NCBI GenBank assembly: GCA_964469055.1
Contig: CAYXXN010000021.1
Coordinates: forward strand, 1-24,912
DNA length: 24,912 nt
Direction of reading: 5' to 3'
Source of the DNA: CAYXXN01 sp964469055
GTDB taxonomy: Bacteria > Acidobacteriota > Thermoanaerobaculia > Multivoradales > JAHEKO01
Under the pieces are notes generated by a model, which was not told the DNA's origin, searched no databases, and saw nothing but the letters and a program-made list of their open reading frames with translations. This document shows, piece after piece, positions 8,796 through 17,136 of this stretch. The first letter of the stretch is position 1. Each line of letters begins with the position of its first letter. Both the position numbers and the translations under genes were made by a program.

Positions 8796-10286
8796 TTAGT
8801 CGGCCCTTTCGGAACGCTCGGGGTCGCCCTCGTCGGGGCGGGCCTCGGCGGTCTCCCGATGCTCGGCCTCGGCCAGGGCCTTGGAGAGCGCGGCCATGAA
8901 ACCCTGATCGTCGACCTCGCTGGTGGCTTGGCCGGCGAGCAGGGCATCGAGCGCCGTCGGGCCCTGTGCGGCCTGCCGGTCGGCGAGTCCGCGCGCCCAG
9001 TCGAGGATGGCCTGGGCGGTCTTGCCTCCCACCGACTCGACCTGCTCGAGCTGGGCGGGAGAGGCGGCGAGCAAGGCTTCGAGCGTGCCGTAGCCGGCCG
9101 CCTCCAGGGCCTCTGCCGTGACCGGTCCCACGCCGGGGGCGTCCGTGAGGCGGAACTCGACGGGGCCGTCGACGGACTCCTCGCTCATCGCGCTTTGCAG
9201 CATCTGAGCTAGCGCGTCGGCGACCTCTCCCTTGACGTCGCTCTCGCTCTTGATGTCGATGCGGGCTCCGAGCAGCTCGGAGGCCAGGCGGACGTTCTGC
9301 CCGCGCTTGCCGATGGCGAGCGAGAGCTGCTCGTCCTCGACGATCACATCGAGGTGAGGCCCTTCTCTCTCGTGACGAACGGAGACCCGGGTGATGCGTG
9401 CCGGTGCCAGGGCGCTCTGCGCGAAGGTCACCAGGTCGTCGCTGTACTCGATGATGTCGATCTTCTCGCCGCGCAGCTCGCGGATGATCGATTGCACGCG
9501 TGAGCCCTTCATGCCGACGCAGGCCCCCACCGGGTCGACGTCGCGCTCGCGGCTGTAGACGGCCACCTTGGCCCGCTCGCCCGGCGCCCGGACGGCGGCC
9601 TTGATCTGCACGGTGCCGTCGTAGATCTCTGGCACTTCCATCTCGAAGAGCTTGACCAGCAGGCGCGGATCCGTTCGCGACAACACGATCTGCGGACCCT
9701 TGGGCTCCTTGTGGACGTTGACGATCACCGCCCGGATCCGCTCGCCCTGGCTGTAGCGCTCGTGGCGAGCCTGTTCCGGCCGCGGGACGACGGCCTCGGT
9801 GCGCCCGAGGTCGACGACGATGTCGCCGCGCTCGAAGCGCTTCACCGTTCCATTGACCACTTCGCCGACGCGGCCGATGAACTCGTTGTAGATCTTCTCG
9901 CGCTCGGCCTCTCGAATCCGCTGATAGAGAACCTGCTTGGCCGACTGGGCGGCGATCCGGCCGAGACCCTCGGTGGAGATGGGAATGTGGATCTCGTCGC
10001 CGATCTGGGCGTCTGGCTGGTGGTCGCGAGCCTCGTCGAGGGTCCACTGGGCGTGGGGATCCTCGACCAGTTCGACGACCTGCTTGACGATGTAGGCCTT
10101 GAACGCTCCGCTGTCGAGGTCGAGCTCCGAACGCACGGGCGCCTTGATCCGGTGCTGCTTCTTGGCGGCCGAGGCCATGGCGTCCTCGAGAGCGGCCACC
10201 CAGCGCGCCATGTCGATGTCGCGCTCGCGGGCGACCTGCTGGAGAACCTCACCGAGGTTGATCTGGGGAGCGGGCGTTTGGGCCAT
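8796..10286 (-). CDS. nusA: Transcription termination/antitermination factor NusA
   Basis: NusA binds RNA polymerase near the RNA exit channel, promotes pausing and hairpin-dependent termination, and takes part in antitermination. The 496-residue protein has the N-terminal polymerase-binding domain, an S1 domain (VGEVVNGTVKRFERGDIVVDLG), and two KH domains, with the second marked by LSLAIGKRGQNVRLA and the first by VGACVGMKGSRVQSI. Near the C-terminus is a helix-hairpin-helix region (APGVGPVTAEALEAAG and ESVGGKTAQAILDWARG), ending in an acidic tail. The ATG at 10286 has GAGGA about nine bases upstream. It lies 27 bp after rimP. Because NusA itself enhances intrinsic terminators, the terminator in the rimP leader suggests autogenous control. 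Confidence 0.98.
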   Translation of the reverse strand: MAQTPAPQINLGEVLQQVARERDIDMARWVAALEDAMASAAKKQHRIKAPVRSELDLDSGAFKAYIVKQVVELVEDPHAQWTLDEARDHQPDAQIGDEIHIPISTEGLGRIAAQSAKQVLYQRIREAEREKIYNEFIGRVGEVVNGTVKRFERGDIVVDLGRTEAVVPRPEQARHERYSQGERIRAVIVNVHKEPKGPQIVLSRTDPRLLVKLFEMEVPEIYDGTVQIKAAVRAPGERAKVAVYSRERDVDPVGACVGMKGSRVQSIIRELRGEKIDIIEYSDDLVTFAQSALAPARITRVSVRHEREGPHLDVIVEDEQLSLAIGKRGQNVRLASELLGARIDIKSESDVKGEVADALAQMLQSAMSEESVDGPVEFRLTDAPGVGPVTAEALEAAGYGTLEALLAASPAQLEQVESVGGKTAQAILDWARGLADRQAAQGPTALDALLAGQATSEVDDQGFMAALSKALAEAEHRETAEARPDEGDPERSERAD

Positions 10287-10313
10287 AGCTTCGATTCCTC
10301 TAGGGGAGCGGTC

Positions 10314-10781
10314 CTAGAACTGCGGCTCCAGCCGGGCCTGGACGAGGCGGTCGAGGGGAATGTCGTGTCGGGCGCCGGTGCCCTCCTCCTCGACCTCGAG
10401 CGCCGGCACGGCCTCGCTACGGAAGGTGGCGAGCCGGCCGACGATGGTGCGTTTGCGCCCGTCGGGGACGCCACGCCACGTGACGCGCACGGGCTGGCCG
10501 AGGAAGCGCTGGTAGTCGCCGGGGCCGTAGAGCTCGCGGTCGAGGCCCGGGGACGTCACCTCCAGGGTGTAGCGGCCGAGCCCGAAGTCGGTGATGTCGA
10601 GCAGGGCGGAAGCGTGGCGGGAGACGGTTTCGCAGTGGGCCAGGGTGATGCCGTTCGGGCGGTCCAGCACCAGCCGCAGCACGCCGCCCTTGAAGTCGAC
10701 GTGGACGAGCTCGCAGCCGCTGTCGGTGGCCAGAGCCGACAGGTCGGCGAGGAGCGCGGGTGCGATGGGCGGGGTCGTCAT
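10314..10781 (-). CDS. rimP: Ribosome maturation factor RimP
   Basis: RimP acts early in 30S assembly. The ATG at 10781 gives 155 residues, typical for the family. Recognisable features are CELVHVDFKGGVLRLVLDR, ITLAHCETVSRHASALLD and the hallmark YTLEVTSPGLDREL, followed by the SH3-like C-terminal domain starting around GQPVRVTWRG. Upstream in-frame codons to 10844 belong to the leader that contains the intrinsic terminator and were excluded. It is the first gene of the nusA operon, with only a weak GGA as Shine-Dalgarno. Confidence 0.96.
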   Translation of the reverse strand: MTTPPIAPALLADLSALATDSGCELVHVDFKGGVLRLVLDRPNGITLAHCETVSRHASALLDITDFGLGRYTLEVTSPGLDRELYGPGDYQRFLGQPVRVTWRGVPDGRKRTIVGRLATFRSEAVPALEVEEEGTGARHDIPLDRLVQARLEPQF

Positions 10782-10820
10782 GGTTCCAGCGGGCGTCGCG
10801 AGGCGGGCTGCGGACGGGAC

Positions 10821-10845
10821 AAAAAAAGTGGGCTCTTCGCCCACT
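10821..10845 (-). terminator. Intrinsic terminator in the rimP-nusA-infB leader (candidate attenuator)
   Basis: On the minus strand AGTGGGC, loop GAAGA and GCCCACT form a perfect 7-bp stem, immediately followed by an uninterrupted run of T (10821-10827 are all A on the plus strand, one of which pairs in the stem). It starts about 28 nt after the predicted transcription start and ends 39 nt before the rimP ATG. No minus-strand gene precedes it, so its evident target is the operon's own transcript. No strong competing antiterminator was found in the short leader; GTGG of the G-rich segment could pair with CCAC over only 4 bp. Confidence 0.85.
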
Positions 10846-10879
10846 CTCGACCACCACCCCTCGCTACTCGCGACTGTGG

Positions 10880-10908
10880 ATTATACGGTAACCAGGCCCT
10901 TTCGCCAA
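10880..10908 (-). promoter_or_regulatory. Sigma70-type promoter of the rimP-nusA-infB operon
   Basis: On the minus strand the -35 is TTGGCG (10903-10908) and the -10 is a perfect TATAAT (10880-10885), with an optimal 17-bp spacer. The predicted start is near 10873, leaving a leader of about 92 nt to the rimP ATG. This is the only strong housekeeping-type promoter seen in the divergent region. Confidence 0.8.
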
Positions 10909-10934
10909 GCGCTCCACCCCGGGGCGGCGCGCTG

Positions 10935-10944
10935 AGGTCGACCT
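10935..10944. promoter_or_regulatory. Palindrome AGGTCGACCT, possible upstream activator site
   Basis: This 10-bp perfect palindrome is centred about 87 bp upstream of the start expected from the sigma54-type promoter. That is within the range where sigma54 activators bind. One copy only was noticed, so the assignment is tentative. Confidence 0.25.
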
Positions 10945-11000
10945 TGTGCCAAGATGGCGTGGCGTCCTGGCGCCCCGGCGGGAGATGCATCGAAGAAGCT

Positions 11001-11016
11001 TGGCAAGGCGCTTGCA
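11001..11016 (+). promoter_or_regulatory. Sigma54 (-24/-12) promoter candidate for degP
   Basis: The sequence TGGCAAGGCGCTTGCA matches the sigma54 consensus TGGCACGNNNNTTGCW at all defined positions but one. The invariant GG (11002-11003) and GC (11014-11015) are separated by the required 10 bp. Transcription would start near 11027, about 50 bp before the degP ATG. No comparably good sigma70 promoter is visible for degP: TTGGCA overlaps here but has only GAGCTA at the -10 position. The next gene but one encodes an AAA+ regulator of the sigma54-activating family. Confidence 0.6.
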
Positions 11017-11075
11017 CGACGCGAGCTAGGCCAGCGTCGGTGCCCGGCGCGAGGCAGCGAGGAACTGAAACGCCC

Positions 11076-12602
11076 ATGAGCGAGCGCAAGCAACGGCAGG
11101 TCGTCACGACGGCCCTGGTGGCGGGAGCCGTCGCCTTCGGATTCATCCTGGCCGGTGGCCTCGAGGTCACGCCGCCGGCGGCAACTGATCCGGCCCCCAG
11201 CCTCGCTGCGGGGCCGGCCACACTGCCGGGGGGCCCCAACGGCTTCGCCGATCTCGTCGAGTCGACGGCGCCGGCGGTGGTCTCCATTCAGTCGACGAGC
11301 TTCGAGCGGGCCTCGCAAGGCCAGACGCCGTTCGACTTCTTCGAGCTCTTCCCGGGGCCCCGCCGCCGGGACGAGGAGAACGAGGAGAACGGGCCGGAGG
11401 GCGGCGACGGGCGCGAGTTCCGCTCCGATTCCGGCGGCAGCGGCTTCCTGGTGAGCTCCGATGGCCTGGTGATCACGAACAACCACGTGATCCGGGGTGC
11501 CGAGGAGGTCACGATCCACCAGGGCGACCGGTCCTACCGGGCGAAGCTCATCGGCAGCGACCGGGCAACGGACCTGGCGCTCCTGAAGATCGACAGCGAC
11601 GAGTCGTTCCCCACCCTGCCGCTCGGCGACAGCGCGGCGCTGCGGGTGGGGGAGTGGGTGGTCGCGATCGGCAGCCCCTTGGGTCTCGACAACACCGTGA
11701 CGGTGGGCGTGGTCAGCGCCAAGCAGCGGCAGATCAACATCAGTGAAGAGACCCGCTCCTTCGAGAACTTCATCCAGACCGATGCCGCGATCAACTTCGG
11801 TAACTCGGGGGGCCCCTTGGTCAACATGCGGGGCGAGGTGGTGGGGATCAACACGGCCATCAACTGGGGCTCCGAGAACATCGGCTTCGCCGTGCCGGTC
11901 GACACGCTGAAGGAGATCCTGCCGCAACTGCGTGACCTCGGCCGGGTGCGGCGCGGCTACCTCGGCATGGAGGTCGCCGATCTCTCGCCAGAAGCCGCCG
12001 AGGCCTTCGACCTGCCCGACACCGACGGCGCCATGGTCATGCGCGTGCTGCCGGGGTTGCCGGCCGCCGACGCCGGCCTGGAGAACGGCGACATCATCCT
12101 GGAGATGGATGGTCGCAGCGTCGAGAACACGCGCGGGCTCATCGACTACGTGTCGGCTCTCGGACCCGACGCGACCGTGGACCTCGGGATCCTGCGGGAC
12201 GGCCAGCGGTTGCGACGCGAGGTGGAGCTGGCCGAGCGGCCGACCGAGGGCACCGAGCCCGAGGCGAACGAGCAAGAGCCGAGCGCTGGCATCGCCTGGC
12301 TGGGCATCCGTTACCAGGAGCTCACGCCGGCCTTGAAGGCGACGCACGACCTGCCGGAGGACCTCGAAGGGGTGTGGATCACCGAGGTGTCGCCGCGCAG
12401 CCCGATGTACGAGGACGGCGTGCGCTCGGAGCGCGTCATCAGCGTGGTCACCGAGATCAATGGCCGGCCGGTGCGCGACGTGGAGACGTTCGAAGCGGTG
12501 ATCGGCGAAGCGCCGAGCGGCGCTCGGCTGCGCATGTTCGTGCGGCGGTTCGCGGGTGGTGAAGAGGGTTCCTCGCTCTTCGCTTTCCCGCAGAAGCCGT
12601 AG
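11076..12602 (+). CDS. degP: Do/HtrA-family periplasmic serine protease with two PDZ domains
   Basis: Do-family proteases degrade or refold damaged envelope proteins. The 508-residue protein has an N-terminal hydrophobic segment at about 11-28, which could be an uncleaved anchor or signal peptide. A trypsin-like domain follows with the complete triad: H137 in TNNHVI, D166 in DLALLK and S244 in GNSGGP. Two PDZ domains lie at about 290-385 and 405-492. An acidic, Glu/Asn/Gly-rich insertion at about 96-116 lies in the LA-loop region. The ATG at 11076 has GAGGAA about 11 bases upstream. The first gene of the plus-strand group, it is preceded by a sigma54-type promoter and followed 48 bp later by an NtrX-like regulator, which may control it. 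DegQ or MucD would be equally fair names. Confidence 0.95.
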   Translation: MSERKQRQVVTTALVAGAVAFGFILAGGLEVTPPAATDPAPSLAAGPATLPGGPNGFADLVESTAPAVVSIQSTSFERASQGQTPFDFFELFPGPRRRDEENEENGPEGGDGREFRSDSGGSGFLVSSDGLVITNNHVIRGAEEVTIHQGDRSYRAKLIGSDRATDLALLKIDSDESFPTLPLGDSAALRVGEWVVAIGSPLGLDNTVTVGVVSAKQRQINISEETRSFENFIQTDAAINFGNSGGPLVNMRGEVVGINTAINWGSENIGFAVPVDTLKEILPQLRDLGRVRRGYLGMEVADLSPEAAEAFDLPDTDGAMVMRVLPGLPAADAGLENGDIILEMDGRSVENTRGLIDYVSALGPDATVDLGILRDGQRLRREVELAERPTEGTEPEANEQEPSAGIAWLGIRYQELTPALKATHDLPEDLEGVWITEVSPRSPMYEDGVRSERVISVVTEINGRPVRDVETFEAVIGEAPSGARLRMFVRRFAGGEEGSSLFAFPQKP

Positions 12603-12612
12603 TCGGCGGGAA

Positions 12613-12647
12613 GCGGGGAGCCGGCAAGCCCCTGCTAGACTCCCCGC
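12613..12647 (+). other. Inverted repeat flanking the start region of the NtrX-like gene
   Basis: GCGGGGAG (12613-12620) and CTCCCCGC (12640-12647) are perfect 8-bp inverted repeats with a 19-nt loop. The right arm ends three bases before the regulator's ATG. There is no T-run, so it is not a clear terminator for degP. In a degP read-through transcript it would fold over the regulator's start region and could hinder its translation. Confidence 0.5.
12633..12641 (+). promoter_or_regulatory. Possible extended -10 promoter close to the NtrX-like gene start
   Basis: TGC-TAGACT fits an extended -10 element and lies only nine bases before the ATG at 12651. The predicted transcription start falls at or next to the start codon, so the mRNA would be leaderless or nearly so. 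This fits the absence of a Shine-Dalgarno here. No -35 is visible. Confidence 0.35.
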
Positions 12648-12650
12648 GCC

Positions 12651-14011
<1,361 letters not shown>

Positions 14012-14015
<4 letters not shown>

Positions 14016-15154
14016 ACGTCCGGTTGAGCGAGGAGCACGAGCTGCTGCGCCAGACCGTCCGTCGCTTTGCCGAGGAAGTAGTGGCGCCGCGCGCCAAGGA
14101 GATCGACGAGAGCGGAGAGTTCCCCCTCGACTTTTTCCGGCGCGCGGGCGAGCTGGGGTTGACCGGCGTCACCGTGCCGGAGGCCTACGGCGGCGCCGGC
14201 ATGGATTCGATCGCGTACTGTCTCGTGATGGAAGAGATCTCGCGCGCCTGCGCGACGAGCGGCGTCATCTTGTCGGTCAACAACTCGTTGGTCTGCGATC
14301 CGCTGCTCAAGTATGGAACGGAGGAGCAGAAGCAGCGCCTGCTGACGCCGCTGGCCAAGGGAGAGAAGCTGGGTTGTTTCGCGTTGACGGAGCCCGGTGC
14401 CGGTAGCGACGCAGCCAGCCTGCGCACCACGGCGGTGCGCGACGGCGACGCGTACGTCCTCAACGGCAACAAGGTCTTCATCACCAACGGGACTCACGCT
14501 GACCTCGCGCTGGTCTTCGCGACCGTCGATCCCGCCAAGAAGCACAAGGGGATCACGGCTTTCGTCGTACCCACGGACGCCGTCGGCTTCAGCCGCGGCA
14601 CGCACGAGTACAAGCTCGGGGTCAATGCCTCGGGCACGACGGAGCTGGCCTTCGCCGACTGCCGGGTGGCGGCGACCGACCGCCTCGGGGAGGAGGGTGA
14701 GGGGTTCAAGGTGGCGATGTCGACCCTCGACGGCGGGCGCATCGGCATCTCGGCCCAGGCGGTGGGAATCGCCCGCGCCGCCTTCGAGGAGGCGATGGCT
14801 TACGCCCGCGAGCGCCAGCAATTCGGCAAGCCGATCGCCGAGTTCCAGGCCATCCAGTTCTATCTCGCCGACATGGCGACCGAGTTGGACGCGGGGCGGT
14901 TGCTCACCTGGAAGGCCGCCTGGGCCAAGGATCATCGCAAGCGCTACACGCTGGAGGCCGCCCAGGCGAAGCTCTTCACCTCGGAGATGGCGCAGCGGGT
15001 GACCAACAAGGCGCTGCAAATCCATGGAGGCTACGGCTACACGAAGGAGTACAACGTCGAGCGCTACTTCCGTGACGCCCGCATCACCGAGATCTACGAA
15101 GGGACCAGCGAGATCCAGAAGCTGGTCATCGCCGGCCAGATCCTCGACACCTAA
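14012..15154 (+). CDS. Acyl-CoA dehydrogenase (short-chain/butyryl type)
   Basis: FAD enzymes of this family introduce the alpha-beta double bond in acyl-CoA and pass electrons to ETF. The 380-residue protein is of normal length, with N-terminal helical, middle beta and C-terminal helical domains. Visible landmarks are PEAYGGAGMD, FALTEPGAGSDAASLRTTA (the flavin/substrate signature), VLNGNKVFITNG, QQFGKPIAEFQAIQF, QIHGGYGYTKEYNVERYFRD and IYEGTSEIQ with catalytic Glu at 363. The ATG overlaps the stop of the NtrX-like gene and has GAGGAGG within it, so translation is probably coupled. Chain-length specificity cannot be fixed from sequence; similarity to butyryl-CoA dehydrogenases is the best guess. 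ETF genes are not in the window. Confidence 0.95.
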
Positions 15155-15161
15155 GCTGTTC

Positions 15162-16319
15162 ATGCCCGCAGCCGTCGACTGCGCCTTCGAGCTGACGCCC
15201 GAGCAGCAGTTGCTGCGGGAGGAGGTGCGCCGCTTCGGCGAGGAGCGTATCCGGCCCGAGGTCGCGCGCCGCGATCGTGACAGCGAGTTCCCGGCGGGAC
15301 CGATCCGCGAGATGGGGGAGATGGGCCTTCTCGGGATGCTGGTGCCGGAGGCCTACGGCGGGGCCGGCCTGGACGCGGTCAGCTACGTCATCGCCGTGGA
15401 GGAGGTCGCCCGCGTTTGCCCGGCGACAGCGGTGACCATGAGCGTCAACAACTCGGTGTGCTGCTGGCCGATCGCGCGCTACGGCGCCGAGGAGCTGAAG
15501 GGTCGAGTGCTGCCGCAGCTCGCTGCCGGTCGGGCGATCGGCGGCTTCGGGCTGACCGAGCCCACCTCCGGCAGCGACGCCGCGAGCCTGCGGACCACGG
15601 CGCGGCGTGACGGTGACGTCTGGGTCTTGAACGGCGAGAAGGCCTGGATCACCAATGCCGGGCCGGGTCGCTGGTTTGTCGTGCTGGCCCGCAGCGGCCC
15701 CGAGCCGGACCACCGCGGCATCAGCGCCTTCGTCGTGCCGGCCGACGCCCAGGGCTTTGCCGTCGGGGCGCACGAGCGCAAGCTCGGGCTCCGCGCCTCG
15801 GCCACGGCCGCCTTGAGGTTCGACGATTGCCGCATCCCGGCCGCCAACTTGCTGGGCGAGGAGGGCCAGGGCTTCAAGATCGCCTTGGCCACCCTCGACC
15901 ACTCGCGCCTGGGGATCGCGGCCCAGGCGGTCGGGATGCACCAGCGGGCTCTCGACCTGGCTCTCGCCTACGCCCGCGACCGCGTGCAGTTCGGCGTGCC
16001 GATCGCCCGCCATCAGGCCGTCCAGTTCCAGCTCGCCGAGACGGCGACGGAGCTGGAGGCGGCGCGGGTCCTCACCCGTACGGCGGCGGCGCGCGAGGGC
16101 GAGGGGGACGCCGGGCGCTGGGCCGCGGAGGCCAAGCTCTACGCCTCCGAGGCCGCCATCCGAGCCTGCCATCGGTCGCTCCAGATCCACGGCGGCAACG
16201 GCTTCTCCGAGGACTACGAGATCGCCCGCCTCTACCGCGACGTGCGCGTCACCGCGATCTACGAAGGCACCAGCGAGATGCAACGCTTGGTCATCGCCCG
16301 CGCCCTGCTGCGGGGCTAG
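15162..16319 (+). CDS. Acyl-CoA dehydrogenase, second paralogue
   Basis: This is a 385-residue acyl-CoA dehydrogenase related to the gene just upstream, sharing PEAYGGAG, SVNNS, LTEP-SGSDAASLRTTA, LNGEKAWITNAG, QFGVPIARHQAVQF and QIHGGNGFSEDYEIARLYRD. The catalytic Glu lies in IYEGTSEMQ (E368). It begins 7 bp after the first copy and has no clear Shine-Dalgarno, so it likely depends on coupled translation. The two proteins differ throughout, so this is an old duplication, or two specificities kept together, and not a recent repeat. The frame upstream of 15162 is a shadow of the first gene. Substrate is unknown; branched-chain or short-chain acyl-CoA are possibilities. Confidence 0.94.
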   Translation: MPAAVDCAFELTPEQQLLREEVRRFGEERIRPEVARRDRDSEFPAGPIREMGEMGLLGMLVPEAYGGAGLDAVSYVIAVEEVARVCPATAVTMSVNNSVCCWPIARYGAEELKGRVLPQLAAGRAIGGFGLTEPTSGSDAASLRTTARRDGDVWVLNGEKAWITNAGPGRWFVVLARSGPEPDHRGISAFVVPADAQGFAVGAHERKLGLRASATAALRFDDCRIPAANLLGEEGQGFKIALATLDHSRLGIAAQAVGMHQRALDLALAYARDRVQFGVPIARHQAVQFQLAETATELEAARVLTRTAAAREGEGDAGRWAAEAKLYASEAAIRACHRSLQIHGGNGFSEDYEIARLYRDVRVTAIYEGTSEMQRLVIARALLRG

Positions 16320-16341
16320 TCCCCTGCCGCCCCGCCTCGTC

Positions 16342-16347
16342 TATACT
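16342..16347 (+). promoter_or_regulatory. Possible -10 element upstream of the CheY-like regulator
   Basis: TATACT matches the -10 consensus at five of six bases and stands out in GC-rich surroundings, 25 bp past the acyl-CoA dehydrogenase stop. No -35 was found. Transcription would start near 16354, giving a leader of about 50 nt. Confidence 0.4.
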
Positions 16348-16362
16348 CGCTCTTCCATCCGC

Positions 16363-16381
16363 CGGACGGGTCTCGCGTCCG
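16363..16381 (+). other. Leader hairpin before the CheY-like regulator
   Basis: CGGACG (16363-16368) and CGTCCG (16376-16381) form a 6-bp stem with a 7-nt loop in the predicted leader. No T-run follows, so it is not a terminator. It lies 14 bp upstream of a strong GGAGG (16395-16400 region) and leaves that site free. Confidence 0.35.
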
Positions 16382-16406
16382 ACCCTGCCTGACGGGGAGG
16401 GAGTAG

Positions 16407-17072
16407 ATGAAGAAGATCCTCTTGGCCGACGACAGCTTGACGATCCAGAAGGTCGTCGAGCTGACCTTCATGGACGAGGAGTACGAGGTGGAGGCCGTGG
16501 GCTCCGGCGACGCCGTCCTCGGCCGTCTCGCGGAGGGCCGCCCCGACGTGCTGATCGCCGACATCCACATGCCAGGGCTGTCGGGTTACGAGGTCTGCCG
16601 GCGGGCCAAGAGCGAGCATCCCGGGTTGCCCGTAGTGCTCTTGGTCGGCACGTTCGAGACCCTCGACGAAGAGGAGCTACGGCGCAGCGGCGCCGATGGG
16701 CACCTGAAGAAGCCGTTCGACTCCCAAGAGCTGCTGCAGACGGTCAACGAGCTGGTCGCCGACCGCGGCACGCCCACCGAGGTGACGCGCGTGCTGGGCT
16801 TCGAGACCACCGCGCATGCGGTCGAGAGTGCGGCGCCCGCCGCTCCGGTCCCGGCTGCCGCCCCTCTGGCGCCGCCGGCCGCCGTCCCCGAGAGCGCCGG
16901 GAACCTGGAGCCGGCCCAGCTCACCGATGACAACGTCGAACGCATCGCCCGCCGGGTCGCCGAGCTGATGAGCGACCGAGTGCTGCGCGAAGTGGCCTGG
17001 GAGGTCCTGCCGGACCTCGCCGAGGTCGTCGTGCGCGACCGCCTGCGCGAGCTCGAGGCGCAGGTCGAGTAG
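16407..17072 (+). CDS. CheY-like response regulator with helical C-terminal extension
   Basis: The 221-residue protein has a receiver domain (1-120) with D8/D9, phosphoacceptor D52 in IADIHMP and K102 in HLKKPFDS. The usual switch Thr/Ser at the end of strand 4 is replaced: the segment reads PVVLLVGTFE. An Ala/Pro-rich linker (about 136-165) leads to a predicted amphipathic helical tail (about 173-221) containing RIARRVAELMSDRVL and REVAWEVLPDLAEVVV. No DNA-binding domain is present. Similar receivers with an AWEV-PDLAE tail occur, as I recall, in Deltaproteobacteria and Acidobacteria without a firmly assigned function. A strong GGAGG precedes the ATG at 16407. It lies 64 bp before valS. It is a candidate protein-protein signalling element for polarity, motility or septation, but the sequence does not decide this. 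Confidence 0.9.
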   Translation: MKKILLADDSLTIQKVVELTFMDEEYEVEAVGSGDAVLGRLAEGRPDVLIADIHMPGLSGYEVCRRAKSEHPGLPVVLLVGTFETLDEEELRRSGADGHLKKPFDSQELLQTVNELVADRGTPTEVTRVLGFETTAHAVESAAPAAPVPAAAPLAPPAAVPESAGNLEPAQLTDDNVERIARRVAELMSDRVLREVAWEVLPDLAEVVVRDRLRELEAQVE

Positions 17073-17136
17073 ACGGAGCAGCGCCGCCGGCCCGGTCCCC
17101 CCGGCGCCCGCGCGGCGGGACGAGGCGGCACCGCGC

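Noticed and set aside
10887..10893. Extra GGTAACC heptamer in the rimP promoter spacer, as in the 11-bp array
   Set aside because: A single GGTNACC is expected several times by chance in 25 kb of this composition, and no second phased copy is nearby.
17073..17136. Possible GC hairpin/terminator between the CheY-like regulator and valS
   Set aside because: Only short, overlapping GC stems without a T-run; not distinguishable from base composition.
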